Assembly (NCBI RefSeq): GCF_049275935.1 | Contig: NZ_CP184830.1 | Span: forward strand, 4,526,001-4,590,000 | Source: Endozoicomonas_A sp049275935 | GTDB lineage: Bacteria > Pseudomonadota > Gammaproteobacteria > Pseudomonadales > Endozoicomonadaceae | Length of the DNA: 64,000 nucleotides | Reading direction: 5' to 3' | Part shown: piece by piece, positions 43,750 through 53,634 of the stretch | Layout of the letters: each line of letters begins with the position of its first letter | Position numbering within the stretch: position 1 is the first letter of the stretch | The notes under the pieces: model-generated | Told to the model about the DNA's origin: nothing | The model's input: the letters and a program-made list of their open reading frames with translations, nothing else | Database searches by the model: none | Program-made: the position numbers and the translations under genes

Positions 43750-46700
43750 TCACCCATGACCTAACGTCGTTAAAGGTTGTGGTGTCGTCAAGTTCTGCAT
43801 CATCCTCTGATTTTCCGACGTGATAAACGACGGGCTCTCGCTACTGTAATTGCCTGACAGGGCACTGAGGTCCTGAACCAGTCGCTGGTAGTGCTGGTAA
43901 AGTTCCGTATTATTCAGGCTTGTTCCTACTGGCCGCTCACTCTCCGACCCAATGTTGTTTTTCTCACCACCGGCCAGGCTGCACAGGTAATTCACCAGCC
44001 GTTGCCCCCTGCGAATGATTTTGTTCAGAAAGGTCACGGCTTCATTCTCTCCCCCGTCACTGTCGTTCATGGCTAACTTGCTGTCATTCCTGTTGATCAT
44101 AGCCATGGGGTTCAGGCTGACTTGTCCACCTTTAAAGTGCAGACTGGCCAGCACCTCCGGTTTCACCAGTGCCAGTGTCTGGTTAGTGCCGGTATTGATG
44201 ATCCTGAAGGTTTGGCTCTCCAATGGCAGGGAAGCGCTGCTGCGGGTAAAGTTGCTGCTGCGGGTGAGATTGCTCTGCGCCTGCGGGTTACACTGGCTGA
44301 ACGCCACCTGTTCCGGGGTCAGGTCGGTAAAGAACAGTGCGGTGCTGTTATCACCCGACAAACGTCGTAAATCTGCCTTAGACTCGGACGACAGTAGAAC
44401 ATAATGCTTGCCACGACTGTCGATTGTGCGGGCTGGCCTGCACGCCCGCAGGTCATAGACGTCATTGCCAACACCGCCGACCAGCGGGCGGGTCCAGTCG
44501 AGAATGGCTTGCCACAGGCTGCTGTTGCCGGGCGTATCCAGCCTCCGGTTGTCACACCGGTCGCCCCGGTTTGCCAGTACTTCTGGTCGTGGGGCGGTGT
44601 TTCCTGAGGTTCCCAGCAGCAGCAGGTCATGACCGCCCCATCCACGGAGTGACCACTGTCGGGCGTCGGCGCCAAGGTACAGAATATTACTGCGGCTATT
44701 GCCCCAGAGTCTCGCTGTCCTGTTACCGACGGCGGACGAGCTGATTACGGAGGGTAGAAACGGCCATGACTGGTAACCGCTGTCGGGTTTCGGCCCGCTC
44801 ACCTGAACACTGCCCGGCTCCCAGCCCCACTGTCCTGTGCCAGTAATAAACACCTGACGTCTGACGTATGTGGCGTTCAGGGGTTCCAGTGTCAGTTTAA
44901 TCCCGTCCATCGCCTGGTAGGTGACGATTTTTACCGGTTGGTCCTGCTGGATGTACAGGGGGTTGCTGGCTGTGGCGTTGATGGATCGGAGGCGTTCCTT
45001 CCTGACGAGGCTGCTCACCGTGAGTGGCAGGACGACCCCCTGACCTGAGTCCGTCACCCGTGCTGCAAGGTCGGATAATGACAGCTCAAGGTCATTGAAC
45101 ACCAGCGTTGTGGGTTGCAGGAACTGGTCGTGCTGTCTGGCCCAGACCTGCTGAATCTCGATCTCGGCATCGCCGGTGGTAAACCGGTTGGACAGCACCA
45201 GGTTCTGACCCCGGCGCCAGGCAAGGAAGAGGAAGGCCGATACATTCAGTTCAATGCGGGTTTGTGCCCTGTCGTGCTTGGTGATGCTTTCTTCAGCCAG
45301 GCCGGGATGGATGAGGATTCGGGCAAAAAATGACAAGTCTGTCTCATCCAGTTTAATCACGTCGGACCCACCCTGGCTCTCCACCATGATCCCGAACCGC
45401 TGTCGGGTACCGTTCCGGACAAAGGCCACCCGATGCTCTTGGTAGTAAGTGTCCAGCCGCAACGTTTCCAGTTTGATCTTGTCGGCTCCGGGGGTTCCTG
45501 ACAGCAGCAGACCCTCGGCCATCACGGCGACCCTGCCAAAGGTGCCCAGTGATTGGTAACCCTTTTGGGTGACCCGGTACAGCGTCTGGTTGTTCTGGTT
45601 ATAAACGACCGCGCTCGTTGACTTAGGGGACGAGAACTTCCGGGTGCTGCCAATCACTTGCTGAACACCGTGTTCCTTGCCAGGCAAACCGAACAACAGT
45701 CTCTGTTTACGGGGACTCCGGCCCCGGTAATCCATCCAGGCTACCTGGGTGGGGGAATAATCAGGGCGCAGCGTGAGGGCGATCAGTCCGATGTCAGCCC
45801 GCTGTCGTACGTCCGCTGGCAGAGAGCCCACGGTCTGGTTAAAATCCTGCCGGGTCCAGTAGACCAGCCTGCCGGTGGTGTTCCTGGGTCCCATCAGGCT
45901 GAGGTCCAGCGCCACCAGGGCCAGACGCTCACGGTTGGCCAGGTATTGAGCCTTCGGTGTCTTGATGCGCCATGCCCGGGCACCGAATTTCCACTGGTAG
46001 CTGCCCCTCAAGTCGGTGCGCTTAGGCAGGGTGTAACGGCAGGGAGGGGAGATCTGGTCATCGAACTCACTGGGCATCCCGGTCAGCGAAGCGGCGGCGG
46101 CCTTGCCACAAAAGGGATGACCTTTGTCCTGATCAGGCTGGAGAAAAAACTCGAAGGCCTCCTCTTTGCGGGTGTCCGACAGGGCGAGTAGCTGGCCGTT
46201 CTCGTTCACCATGACCTCAAACTGGTCACGGGTGTTGGCCGCCAGCAGGGTGTCGCTGTCCGGGTAGTACCAGAGGTTCAGTTGCCTGATCGCGCTGAAC
46301 AGGGGATGGTCGGTGATCGCGGTGATCGGTCTCAGCGGCACCAGTCCCACTGTGGCCGAGAACGCCTCCCTGGCCTCTTTCACTCGGTTCCCCAGCAGTT
46401 TCTTCAGCTCACGGATGAAAAAACGGGCACTGGCGGTGGTCCAGGTTGTGCCGGGGTGTTCTATGCTCAGTTTGGCGAAGATCAGGTTGACTACCTTGCC
46501 CAGGTTCAGGCTGTCCATCACCACGCCAGATTGGGGGGTGAACTGGTGCACACTCAGGGTATCGTTCGACTTGGCGACGATCTGCCCGGTGGCTTCGACC
46601 TGCCAGTTCTTAAAGGGCCCTGACTCCACCGACAGGTTTTCGCTGACCACCCGGGTGTTGTCCCAGGCCTTGTCCGGTATCCACAGCCGGTAGTGACCGT

Positions 46701-49700
46701 TGGTATCGGCCAGAAGGCTGCCGGAGTGCGCCTGCACATGCCTGAAGACGCCGCCCCTGGCCATCTTTGCCTCTACTTTTGCCTTTTCCAGCGCTTGCTT
46801 CTCGCCTGCCGGGCGGATCAAATGGAAACCGGAGCTCAGCCGCTGGACATTCTTGGGGTTTTTTACGTCGGCGGTCAGGTAATACAGGTCTCCGGAGTGC
46901 TTGCTGAACAAAATGTAGTAAACTTTCTTGCCCCAAACCACCTTGTGGACCGGCAGGTGTTCTTCACTCAGTACTCTGCGGACACGCTCATCAATCGTCC
47001 GTAAGTGGCTTCCGTCGTTTTTATTATTCGGCACGTCGCCATCCAACAGGCTGCTCAGGAAGGCAAAATGGGTTCGGGTGGCATCGTCATAAAAACCGGC
47101 TCTAAGTATACGACGTTTGTTGTAGCTATCGACGACCCGCATGGAAATCAGTCCATGGTCAGATGCCGTTGTGCCGGATGCCGCTGCAGGTGGTACAGGA
47201 GGTTCGCTGAGCTGGCCATCCAGAGTTTCTGCCGCAATCAACTGGTGATTCAGCTGACCGGACGGGCTGGCCGTCAACAGGTAATAATAGGGGGCATCAA
47301 ATACCAGCAATTGTGACTCATCTTTGTTCGGCACTATCTTAGAGACGTGGCGGCCAAACAAGCTGGCATTCAACTCATCAAAGTGCCTGATTTCCCGGGT
47401 CAGTACCTCCTTATTCTGGAATAACACCTTGCCGTTGGCGGAGTCAAAAAAATAGTAGCCGGTAGCCGGGTTCCCCTGGACCGGTTGCACCTTGGCAGCA
47501 ATGAGCCGGATTTCCTGATGGTTAAGGGTATCGTACCAGATCTGGATCCGGTCTAACTTATGCCAGTCCGCTCTGGCCAGTCCCAGTTTGCCGGGGAAGC
47601 AGCGGTAAGGTTTCTTGAGATACTCATTAACCTGTCGGTCACAGTCCCGCTGGTGCTGTAACCAGGCCGGGTTCTGCCGATTATTGCTCCTGGGTAGTGG
47701 GTCAAGGGCACCGTTCATCGCCCACCGGTTCGGTATTTTGGGTGACCACCCGGATGTGGTTGTGGTCCACCGGTTCGGCGCTCCGGCCATACAGTGTTGA
47801 CGGAGCTGAAATGAGGCGTCGCAGTCTTTCAGCTCCAGCGGCAGGAAACGCCTGGCCGCAGTGTAACGGCTCATGATTCTGTTCAGTTTCGATGCTCTTG
47901 ACGGCCTGTCATTCAGTGTACCGGTGTCGTATAAGTGATGAATCACTTTGTCGTCCGGCAGCCACTCAAACTGTGCGTTGGGATCCTGTACCACAACTTT
48001 ATACGAGGGGATGGGTTCGTGAGAGGGGGACGGCGCCGGATCAGGAAACCGGAAAAGGGTCTCACCCAGCCTGATGTCCCAGGTTGGGTTCCTGATCTGG
48101 CTCAGCGAGGAGCTACAGTTTTGTATCTGGTCATCCCGCTCGGTAATGCAGGCGTAGGGGCGCTTGCCGTCGTAGTTCAACACCCAGGTAGAGGCCGTCT
48201 GCCCCCGGGGGTGAATGCGGATAACATGGTCACCGTTGGACACCAGGACGTAGGTGTTGTCGGACCCTTTAGGACTGTACAGGTCATAATCCAGCAGCCA
48301 GGAGAATTCGTCTGAGACCCAGCGAAAGACGACGATGTGATCGTTTTTATCGAGATTCAGGCTGCTGGTTGATTGAAGGTACTCCTGGCCGCTTATATGA
48401 GTGAACGTCTTGCCAAGGTATTTATATGTGTAAGTCACTTTTTCTTTACACTTCTTAAAAAAGATGCTCACACACCGAGTGACTTTGGTGTCTTTCACCT
48501 TTTTCTGGTAAATCCGTTTCAGCTTATCATCGCTGACGGCATCGAGCAGCTGCGCACCGGGTGAACTGCCGTCCGGCGCACTCCCTTGAAAGTCCTGATC
48601 AATGTCAGTGTATTCGAGTGTGAGCTTCAACTCGGGTACGGCAGGCATTAAAATGATCTTTTTATCGCTCATCTGTCCCAGGTTGTGAAACACCCCGTTT
48701 GAGCATTGGTACGGGATTAAACGCGATTCCTTCCGGCACAATGTCTTCAGAGCATCGTTGATCAGGTTAAAGGGGGCCGGGGAGCGGTCGAGCCGGTTGG
48801 TATAGGTAGGGCATTCCAGGGTGTTGTGTGCTACATCGACCTTTTCCTTGCATTTCTTCCAATTCCAGTCGCCATTATCTTTGGCCACGAAGGTTATCCC
48901 GTGCGTATAGACGCCTCCGTAGGTCAGAGTCTTGTCCGCCAGGTTGATGGACTCGATGTTCAGGGGCAGGAGGTTTTTGCCGTCCTCGCTCACCAAAGCA
49001 TTGAGGGTCTGGTTGTTGGCCAGAAAACTTTTGGGATCCAGTTGGGCGTGAATCGGGTTAAAGATGTGGGCCGCCTTGCCCGAGGCGTCCCGTAACTTTT
49101 TATAGGCCAGCTTGGCGAACTTTTCTTTATAATCCTCGGCAAAAATAGCCCTGACGTAGTGCATGAGACCGTCAACCGTAAACCCGAGCGGCCCGAGAAA
49201 GTCTGAAAAAATTGAGATACCCATGTCCACCGACTCAAAGATCACCATGGATTTCTTGAGTTCCTTAACTTCCGGGTCCTCTTCGTTCTCATAGTCAATC
49301 ACGGTCAGGGTGAGACTGGTTATCGGCACACTGGAACCCACTAAAGGCAAAAAACGAGCGGCTTTTTTACCCAGCCTGCCGACTTTTTTCAGCCCACTGA
49401 CCGGCTTTTTCAGCTCGGTACCGGGTAGCTTTGGCGCTGTCCGGTGGGTAGAAAATGGCTGCTTGAAGTTCGGGGTGAACAGTTTGAGTCCCTGTCGCCC
49501 GAGATCGATCATCTCAATCCCCTGCAAGGTGACCGCTGCATAAAAAACCACCTGACGCCCGGTATAAATCTGTCGTTCAGTGTCCGTCATATTCTGAGGC
49601 GGGGAGTTTTTGTAATGAAATCCTGCGGGGGCAATCCCGGTGACCAGGTCGAAAAGACCTATAACAGACCTGAGTTTATCCCAGCTGCCGGTGGCTCCTT

Positions 49701-52700
49701 TTTTTCCTTTGAGCCGCGATGGTGATGGACGACCCTTGCCCTGGAGAAAGCCCCGGAAGCGGTCAAAAGCTCCGGACGTAAACTGTATGTTCTTACGGGC
49801 CAGGGTATCGGGTTCTAAAAAGTCGATGCGCCAGCCACGGCCATCCCGACGAAGGGTATCGAGTTGGGGGATCATGCTGTCGGGCAGAGAGTGCCGGGCT
49901 TTAATGTCCCCCAGGGCGGTGTCAAACTCCAGCAGCCGCTGCCTGAATTCGGCTCGTTCAGAAGCCAAACCTGAGAGTTTGTCTTTAGTCCGGGGCTGCT
50001 CCGGAACCGAAAGCTGGCTGGATGGCAAATACCGAATAAGGGCTTTTGAATCCGATGGCCGGGGTGACATCAGCACCGCCTTTTCGCCAGAAAAAAGCCG
50101 GTACTGCGGTTCTCCGGTGGCCGGGGAGCGCAGCACAAGGGTTTCGATCGCCGGGCGATCCTTCGGCATCTGGCGCTGGATATCCTTCACCAGTCGTTTG
50201 AAAACCTCGGGGCTGCGACTTCTGGGCTCGATAATCAGTTCGCCCACCAGGGGTTTGCCGTTGGTGGGTGAAAGGGCCACAAAGGTTTTCAGGGCGTTCA
50301 GGGCGGTGATTCCGCTTGACTGTTTGCTGCTGGCAAGATCGCTGACGGTCAGGCTGGCGATGTGGATGTCCGGGGTAAAGTAGGACAGTGTCGTCAAAGC
50401 ATCGGCGATCAGTCTGGCTGGCCGACCGACAACGGTGACGCGGTTGCCGTCTCCCCCGGCGATGGCCGACTGAACCCGGCCATCGGGTGTGAGCAGCGCA
50501 TAACTGCCGGAGGGGGTGGTTTTCAGCAACAGGGGTTGGCCACTCAAGGTCCCGTCTTTTATCTGCTGTTGAGCACGGGTAAACGAGTCTTCGTTCAGGG
50601 CAATGACCGAGTGCATGCCCCGGGTGTTAGCTAATGCGTCCCTGGCTTCGAGGCGACGATACCGGGTGAAAAAATTCTGCAGCCAGCGCACACCTTCGTT
50701 GGTGGGTTTGATCAGGGCAATATCGGTTTTTTTACCTTTGTTGTCTTTTTTGCCATCAAGATTGAGTTGGGTTTTGGGGCCGGAAAGTAACCGGAGCGCA
50801 TACGCCAACTCTTTGCGTCGAGCGTCGCAGCTGCCGGCATTGGCTGATCTTCGGCGCCGGTTACAAGAGGCTGGTAGCTGGTTTGCGGGAAGCTCAATGT
50901 TGGGGAATTCATTTTTGTAGATTGCCCTAACTGTGGCAGCACCCTCTTCAGTGAGGGCATTGAAAGTGAAGCTATCGAATGAATAGGTCTCTGCCTTTCT
51001 TTTGAAGGTTTCGAAGGCCTTGACCTTCTCTTCTTCACCCTGATATTGGTTCATTTCCTGCCGAAGCTGGGTGATGTAGTTGAACTCGGGGAAACGCCTT
51101 TCATAGCGGTCAAGCCATTCGGTGTAGGAGGAAGATTCCTTCGCCATGTCGATTGTGTCTTCCAAACGACGCGTTTCTCTCCGATCCGGATGGAAGAAAG
51201 CAACTCTTCCAGGGGTTGAGTCTTTGTTTAATCCGAAAAAAATCGCATCTTTGAACTCAGATGCAAATAAGTATTTTTCAGCATCTCTTCTATAATCGAC
51301 CTCATTGTGGACGGTGGAAGTGGGTACCCTGTTTTCCGGTCTGGCAGAGGCAGAGGCAGAGGCAGAGGCAGAGGCAGAGGCAGAGGCAGAGGCAGAACCA
51401 TCCTGCTGCCTGTCACCGGCATACATTTTTTCGACCAGGGCTTTGGCTGACTCCTTTCCGAGTCTGGGGTCGCCCGAATCCTGCGAATCCTCAACGACTA
51501 TGGATTCGAACAACTGATCTGCAAACATGGATTCGCGAGTGTCAAGGCCGGTTGTGGGATTAAACTCATTATCAGGGTCAAGCGAGCTCAACCCGAACTT
51601 GGCTATATACGTAACGGTGTCGTCTTTATTCCGGGTGAAAACAATACGGTTGAGTTCAGAATCGGGCGCATCTCTCGAGGTTGACGGCCTGTCAGGATCA
51701 CCACCGGTAGTTTGCTGTGGAACGACTGCGGATAAGTATCCCCGAACTGCAACAGCTGAATTTGCATAGATACCTTTTTTAGCCAGCCCCCTCAGGACTT
51801 CAGGTATAACATAATCTCTCTGACCAGCATCCAAGACACCCTCAACACCTGGAATGTCTTGTGCGGAGTTATCAAAAGAGAATGCTATGTTTTGTACGGT
51901 GGTATCCTTGGGGATCACTTCAATTAAAGCTGACAATAGCTTTTTCACTAAGAATTGGGAGTTGATGTGATTAACGGCACTCGACTCGGTACTAGAGAAA
52001 TCAAGACTTCCAGTGATAAAAACTTTAGTGTCTACGCCAATATTTTTGAATGATTTTCCTGCCATCACTCTAAGTTCTTGCTTTTGCACTGCATCAGATT
52101 CAACAAATTCGTACAAAACAGCGCCGCCATCTTGAGTGCGTAACTTATTATAAAGTTCGTAAGACTTTCTCAAAGATTCTTCCCTGTTCTCTGGAATCTT
52201 AAAAACATTAATCATTATTAACTTTTTGTATGGTCGCTTGCGCTCAAATTCTGGCAGGTCAAAATCATTGTCATAAGAATTCATGTAATAGAAGGGATTG
52301 TACTCTAAGAAATTTTGATCATAATTAACTGTGGTCCTTACTCCGGATTGGCTATTTTTTAATCTTTCAAAAGCGTCATAACCTATTTTAGCGAGAATCC
52401 TGTGTTCAAAATCCCCATTATGATATGAAAGCTCTGTTAACATCATTGCAACTTTATCGATGTCATCGCTAGAGATATAGAATGCTTTCAAAGACTCCTG
52501 TAACTTTGGTATACGCTCTTGCTTGCTTATTTCATTTTTTTTAAGGTTTTCTAAAACTCTGTGGAAATATATGGTTTCTTCCATTATTTTTCCGATCAAG
52601 CGGTTATTTGGGGCAGCTTCGAACATTATTGGCTTGATTGAATCACTAAGGTATGAAGCTGTAGGCCGGCCTCTAGCCATAGTTTTACCGAAAAATACTT

Positions 52701-53538
52701 TATGAAAGGTAGCTTTCGATAGTGCACGATCACTTAGTTTTTTAAATAGTTTGTCAATACTGGTTTCTTTTACGACTCTTTGAATTCGATCGGAGTCTAC
52801 TTTTGGCAGTTGTCGGTGTACCTTAAAATAAGGTCCAGGATCAGGAATAATTCCACTTTCAAACATTTTTATCAGAATAGCACGCACCTTAACTCTTTCT
52901 ATCTCCTCCGTGTAAATAATCTTACCGCTGGTTCTCGGTATAAGATTTTTCGAAACACCCCCTTTTTTAAAGGTCTCATCGTCCAGTGATGGTAACAGTC
53001 CTTGATCAATATATACCCCTCCATCAGAGAATTGATGAGAAAACCCTATAGCTCTTTCGGCTATCACAGTTTTTTTAAGGCTTAAGGTGTACTTGATATA
53101 TTCACTGTGTGTTTTTTCAAATTCAAACTCTAATTCGTTAACAGAAACCGTGCCAATTTCATTTCGGATTTGATTTAACAGATCGTTGGTTTTATTCCAT
53201 TGGGTGGTAAACGACATCTTTACACTGTCTGAAAAATGGGATTTCATTATATCCAATCTTTCTACATCATCGTTTTTCCCCATAAAAGTATCGATTTTTT
53301 GCCAGATGCTATGCCTCAACCGCGCAATATCAATGGGATAATCTGTTTCAATAATTTGTTGTATTCTCTCAGAAAACAGCAACGAATATAGAATTCTTTT
53401 GTATCTCAAAGCTTTGGGAGACCATACATGGATTGTATGGTCCGGGTTCAAGCTGGCCCATATTTTTAGCCAAATAGACTCCCAACCTTCGACAGGACCG
53501 ACAATAGCAACATGAACATCCTTGGGTACAGCTGGCAT
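43750..53538 (-). CDS. G4: giant TcdB-like T1SS-exported toxin
   Basis: 3262 residues, start ATG 53538 after GAGGTG and TTATC. Same plan as G3 but more divergent through the middle, so it is a separate paralogue and not a fresh copy. The DXD position reads DQG (GGVYIDQGLLP, bases 52999-53007). The first C80-like domain again has TGS and SFDNS. The cysteine loop is CNRRRRSANAGSC (50827-50865), keeping a furin consensus although the residue before the third Arg changed. A run of nine Ser-Ala pairs near residue 720-740 comes from a 6-bp repeat. The translocation domain is full length. One VQPVQ unit is present. The last ~500 residues before the tail are nearly identical to those of G1-G3. Intact; export by the downstream HlyBD is inferred. 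Confidence 0.92.
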   Translation of the reverse strand: MPAVPKDVHVAIVGPVEGWESIWLKIWASLNPDHTIHVWSPKALRYKRILYSLLFSERIQQIIETDYPIDIARLRHSIWQKIDTFMGKNDDVERLDIMKSHFSDSVKMSFTTQWNKTNDLLNQIRNEIGTVSVNELEFEFEKTHSEYIKYTLSLKKTVIAERAIGFSHQFSDGGVYIDQGLLPSLDDETFKKGGVSKNLIPRTSGKIIYTEEIERVKVRAILIKMFESGIIPDPGPYFKVHRQLPKVDSDRIQRVVKETSIDKLFKKLSDRALSKATFHKVFFGKTMARGRPTASYLSDSIKPIMFEAAPNNRLIGKIMEETIYFHRVLENLKKNEISKQERIPKLQESLKAFYISSDDIDKVAMMLTELSYHNGDFEHRILAKIGYDAFERLKNSQSGVRTTVNYDQNFLEYNPFYYMNSYDNDFDLPEFERKRPYKKLIMINVFKIPENREESLRKSYELYNKLRTQDGGAVLYEFVESDAVQKQELRVMAGKSFKNIGVDTKVFITGSLDFSSTESSAVNHINSQFLVKKLLSALIEVIPKDTTVQNIAFSFDNSAQDIPGVEGVLDAGQRDYVIPEVLRGLAKKGIYANSAVAVRGYLSAVVPQQTTGGDPDRPSTSRDAPDSELNRIVFTRNKDDTVTYIAKFGLSSLDPDNEFNPTTGLDTRESMFADQLFESIVVEDSQDSGDPRLGKESAKALVEKMYAGDRQQDGSASASASASASASASASARPENRVPTSTVHNEVDYRRDAEKYLFASEFKDAIFFGLNKDSTPGRVAFFHPDRRETRRLEDTIDMAKESSSYTEWLDRYERRFPEFNYITQLRQEMNQYQGEEEKVKAFETFKRKAETYSFDSFTFNALTEEGAATVRAIYKNEFPNIELPANQLPASCNRRRRSANAGSCDARRKELAYALRLLSGPKTQLNLDGKKDNKGKKTDIALIKPTNEGVRWLQNFFTRYRRLEARDALANTRGMHSVIALNEDSFTRAQQQIKDGTLSGQPLLLKTTPSGSYALLTPDGRVQSAIAGGDGNRVTVVGRPARLIADALTTLSYFTPDIHIASLTVSDLASSKQSSGITALNALKTFVALSPTNGKPLVGELIIEPRSRSPEVFKRLVKDIQRQMPKDRPAIETLVLRSPATGEPQYRLFSGEKAVLMSPRPSDSKALIRYLPSSQLSVPEQPRTKDKLSGLASERAEFRQRLLEFDTALGDIKARHSLPDSMIPQLDTLRRDGRGWRIDFLEPDTLARKNIQFTSGAFDRFRGFLQGKGRPSPSRLKGKKGATGSWDKLRSVIGLFDLVTGIAPAGFHYKNSPPQNMTDTERQIYTGRQVVFYAAVTLQGIEMIDLGRQGLKLFTPNFKQPFSTHRTAPKLPGTELKKPVSGLKKVGRLGKKAARFLPLVGSSVPITSLTLTVIDYENEEDPEVKELKKSMVIFESVDMGISIFSDFLGPLGFTVDGLMHYVRAIFAEDYKEKFAKLAYKKLRDASGKAAHIFNPIHAQLDPKSFLANNQTLNALVSEDGKNLLPLNIESINLADKTLTYGGVYTHGITFVAKDNGDWNWKKCKEKVDVAHNTLECPTYTNRLDRSPAPFNLINDALKTLCRKESRLIPYQCSNGVFHNLGQMSDKKIILMPAVPELKLTLEYTDIDQDFQGSAPDGSSPGAQLLDAVSDDKLKRIYQKKVKDTKVTRCVSIFFKKCKEKVTYTYKYLGKTFTHISGQEYLQSTSSLNLDKNDHIVVFRWVSDEFSWLLDYDLYSPKGSDNTYVLVSNGDHVIRIHPRGQTASTWVLNYDGKRPYACITERDDQIQNCSSSLSQIRNPTWDIRLGETLFRFPDPAPSPSHEPIPSYKVVVQDPNAQFEWLPDDKVIHHLYDTGTLNDRPSRASKLNRIMSRYTAARRFLPLELKDCDASFQLRQHCMAGAPNRWTTTTSGWSPKIPNRWAMNGALDPLPRSNNRQNPAWLQHQRDCDRQVNEYLKKPYRCFPGKLGLARADWHKLDRIQIWYDTLNHQEIRLIAAKVQPVQGNPATGYYFFDSANGKVLFQNKEVLTREIRHFDELNASLFGRHVSKIVPNKDESQLLVFDAPYYYLLTASPSGQLNHQLIAAETLDGQLSEPPVPPAAASGTTASDHGLISMRVVDSYNKRRILRAGFYDDATRTHFAFLSSLLDGDVPNNKNDGSHLRTIDERVRRVLSEEHLPVHKVVWGKKVYYILFSKHSGDLYYLTADVKNPKNVQRLSSGFHLIRPAGEKQALEKAKVEAKMARGGVFRHVQAHSGSLLADTNGHYRLWIPDKAWDNTRVVSENLSVESGPFKNWQVEATGQIVAKSNDTLSVHQFTPQSGVVMDSLNLGKVVNLIFAKLSIEHPGTTWTTASARFFIRELKKLLGNRVKEAREAFSATVGLVPLRPITAITDHPLFSAIRQLNLWYYPDSDTLLAANTRDQFEVMVNENGQLLALSDTRKEEAFEFFLQPDQDKGHPFCGKAAAASLTGMPSEFDDQISPPCRYTLPKRTDLRGSYQWKFGARAWRIKTPKAQYLANRERLALVALDLSLMGPRNTTGRLVYWTRQDFNQTVGSLPADVRQRADIGLIALTLRPDYSPTQVAWMDYRGRSPRKQRLLFGLPGKEHGVQQVIGSTRKFSSPKSTSAVVYNQNNQTLYRVTQKGYQSLGTFGRVAVMAEGLLLSGTPGADKIKLETLRLDTYYQEHRVAFVRNGTRQRFGIMVESQGGSDVIKLDETDLSFFARILIHPGLAEESITKHDRAQTRIELNVSAFLFLAWRRGQNLVLSNRFTTGDAEIEIQQVWARQHDQFLQPTTLVFNDLELSLSDLAARVTDSGQGVVLPLTVSSLVRKERLRSINATASNPLYIQQDQPVKIVTYQAMDGIKLTLEPLNATYVRRQVFITGTGQWGWEPGSVQVSGPKPDSGYQSWPFLPSVISSSAVGNRTARLWGNSRSNILYLGADARQWSLRGWGGHDLLLLGTSGNTAPRPEVLANRGDRCDNRRLDTPGNSSLWQAILDWTRPLVGGVGNDVYDLRACRPARTIDSRGKHYVLLSSESKADLRRLSGDNSTALFFTDLTPEQVAFSQCNPQAQSNLTRSSNFTRSSASLPLESQTFRIINTGTNQTLALVKPEVLASLHFKGGQVSLNPMAMINRNDSKLAMNDSDGGENEAVTFLNKIIRRGQRLVNYLCSLAGGEKNNIGSESERPVGTSLNNTELYQHYQRLVQDLSALSGNYSSESPSFITSENQRMMQNLTTPQPLTTLGHG
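51343..51396 (-). repeat. 6-bp tandem repeat, nine perfect copies, in G4
   Basis: GGCAGA (plus strand) is repeated nine times and encodes Ser-Ala nine times in the spacer between the first C80-like domain and the furin-like loop. G2 and G3 have two copies at the same place. Confidence 0.95.
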
Positions 53539-53570
53539 GATAACACCTCATGGATTGATCTAGATGGCTT

Positions 53571-53630
53571 TCAGAAGGGTTGTGATATCAGAAGGGTTGT
53601 GATACTTGTCTTTTCACCGGCGTGGTCGGA
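53571..53630 (-). repeat. 17-bp tandem duplication and truncated intergenic repeat copy 5 (upstream of G4)
   Basis: TCAGAAGGGTTGTGATA occurs twice in a row at 53571-53604. It is followed by ACTTGTCTTTTCACCGGCG and GTGGTCGGAG, matching the left part of the copies upstream of G2 and G3, then runs straight into the G5 stop codon; the GCAGTGTAGT core is absent. Confidence 0.6.
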
Positions 53631-53634
53631 GGAC

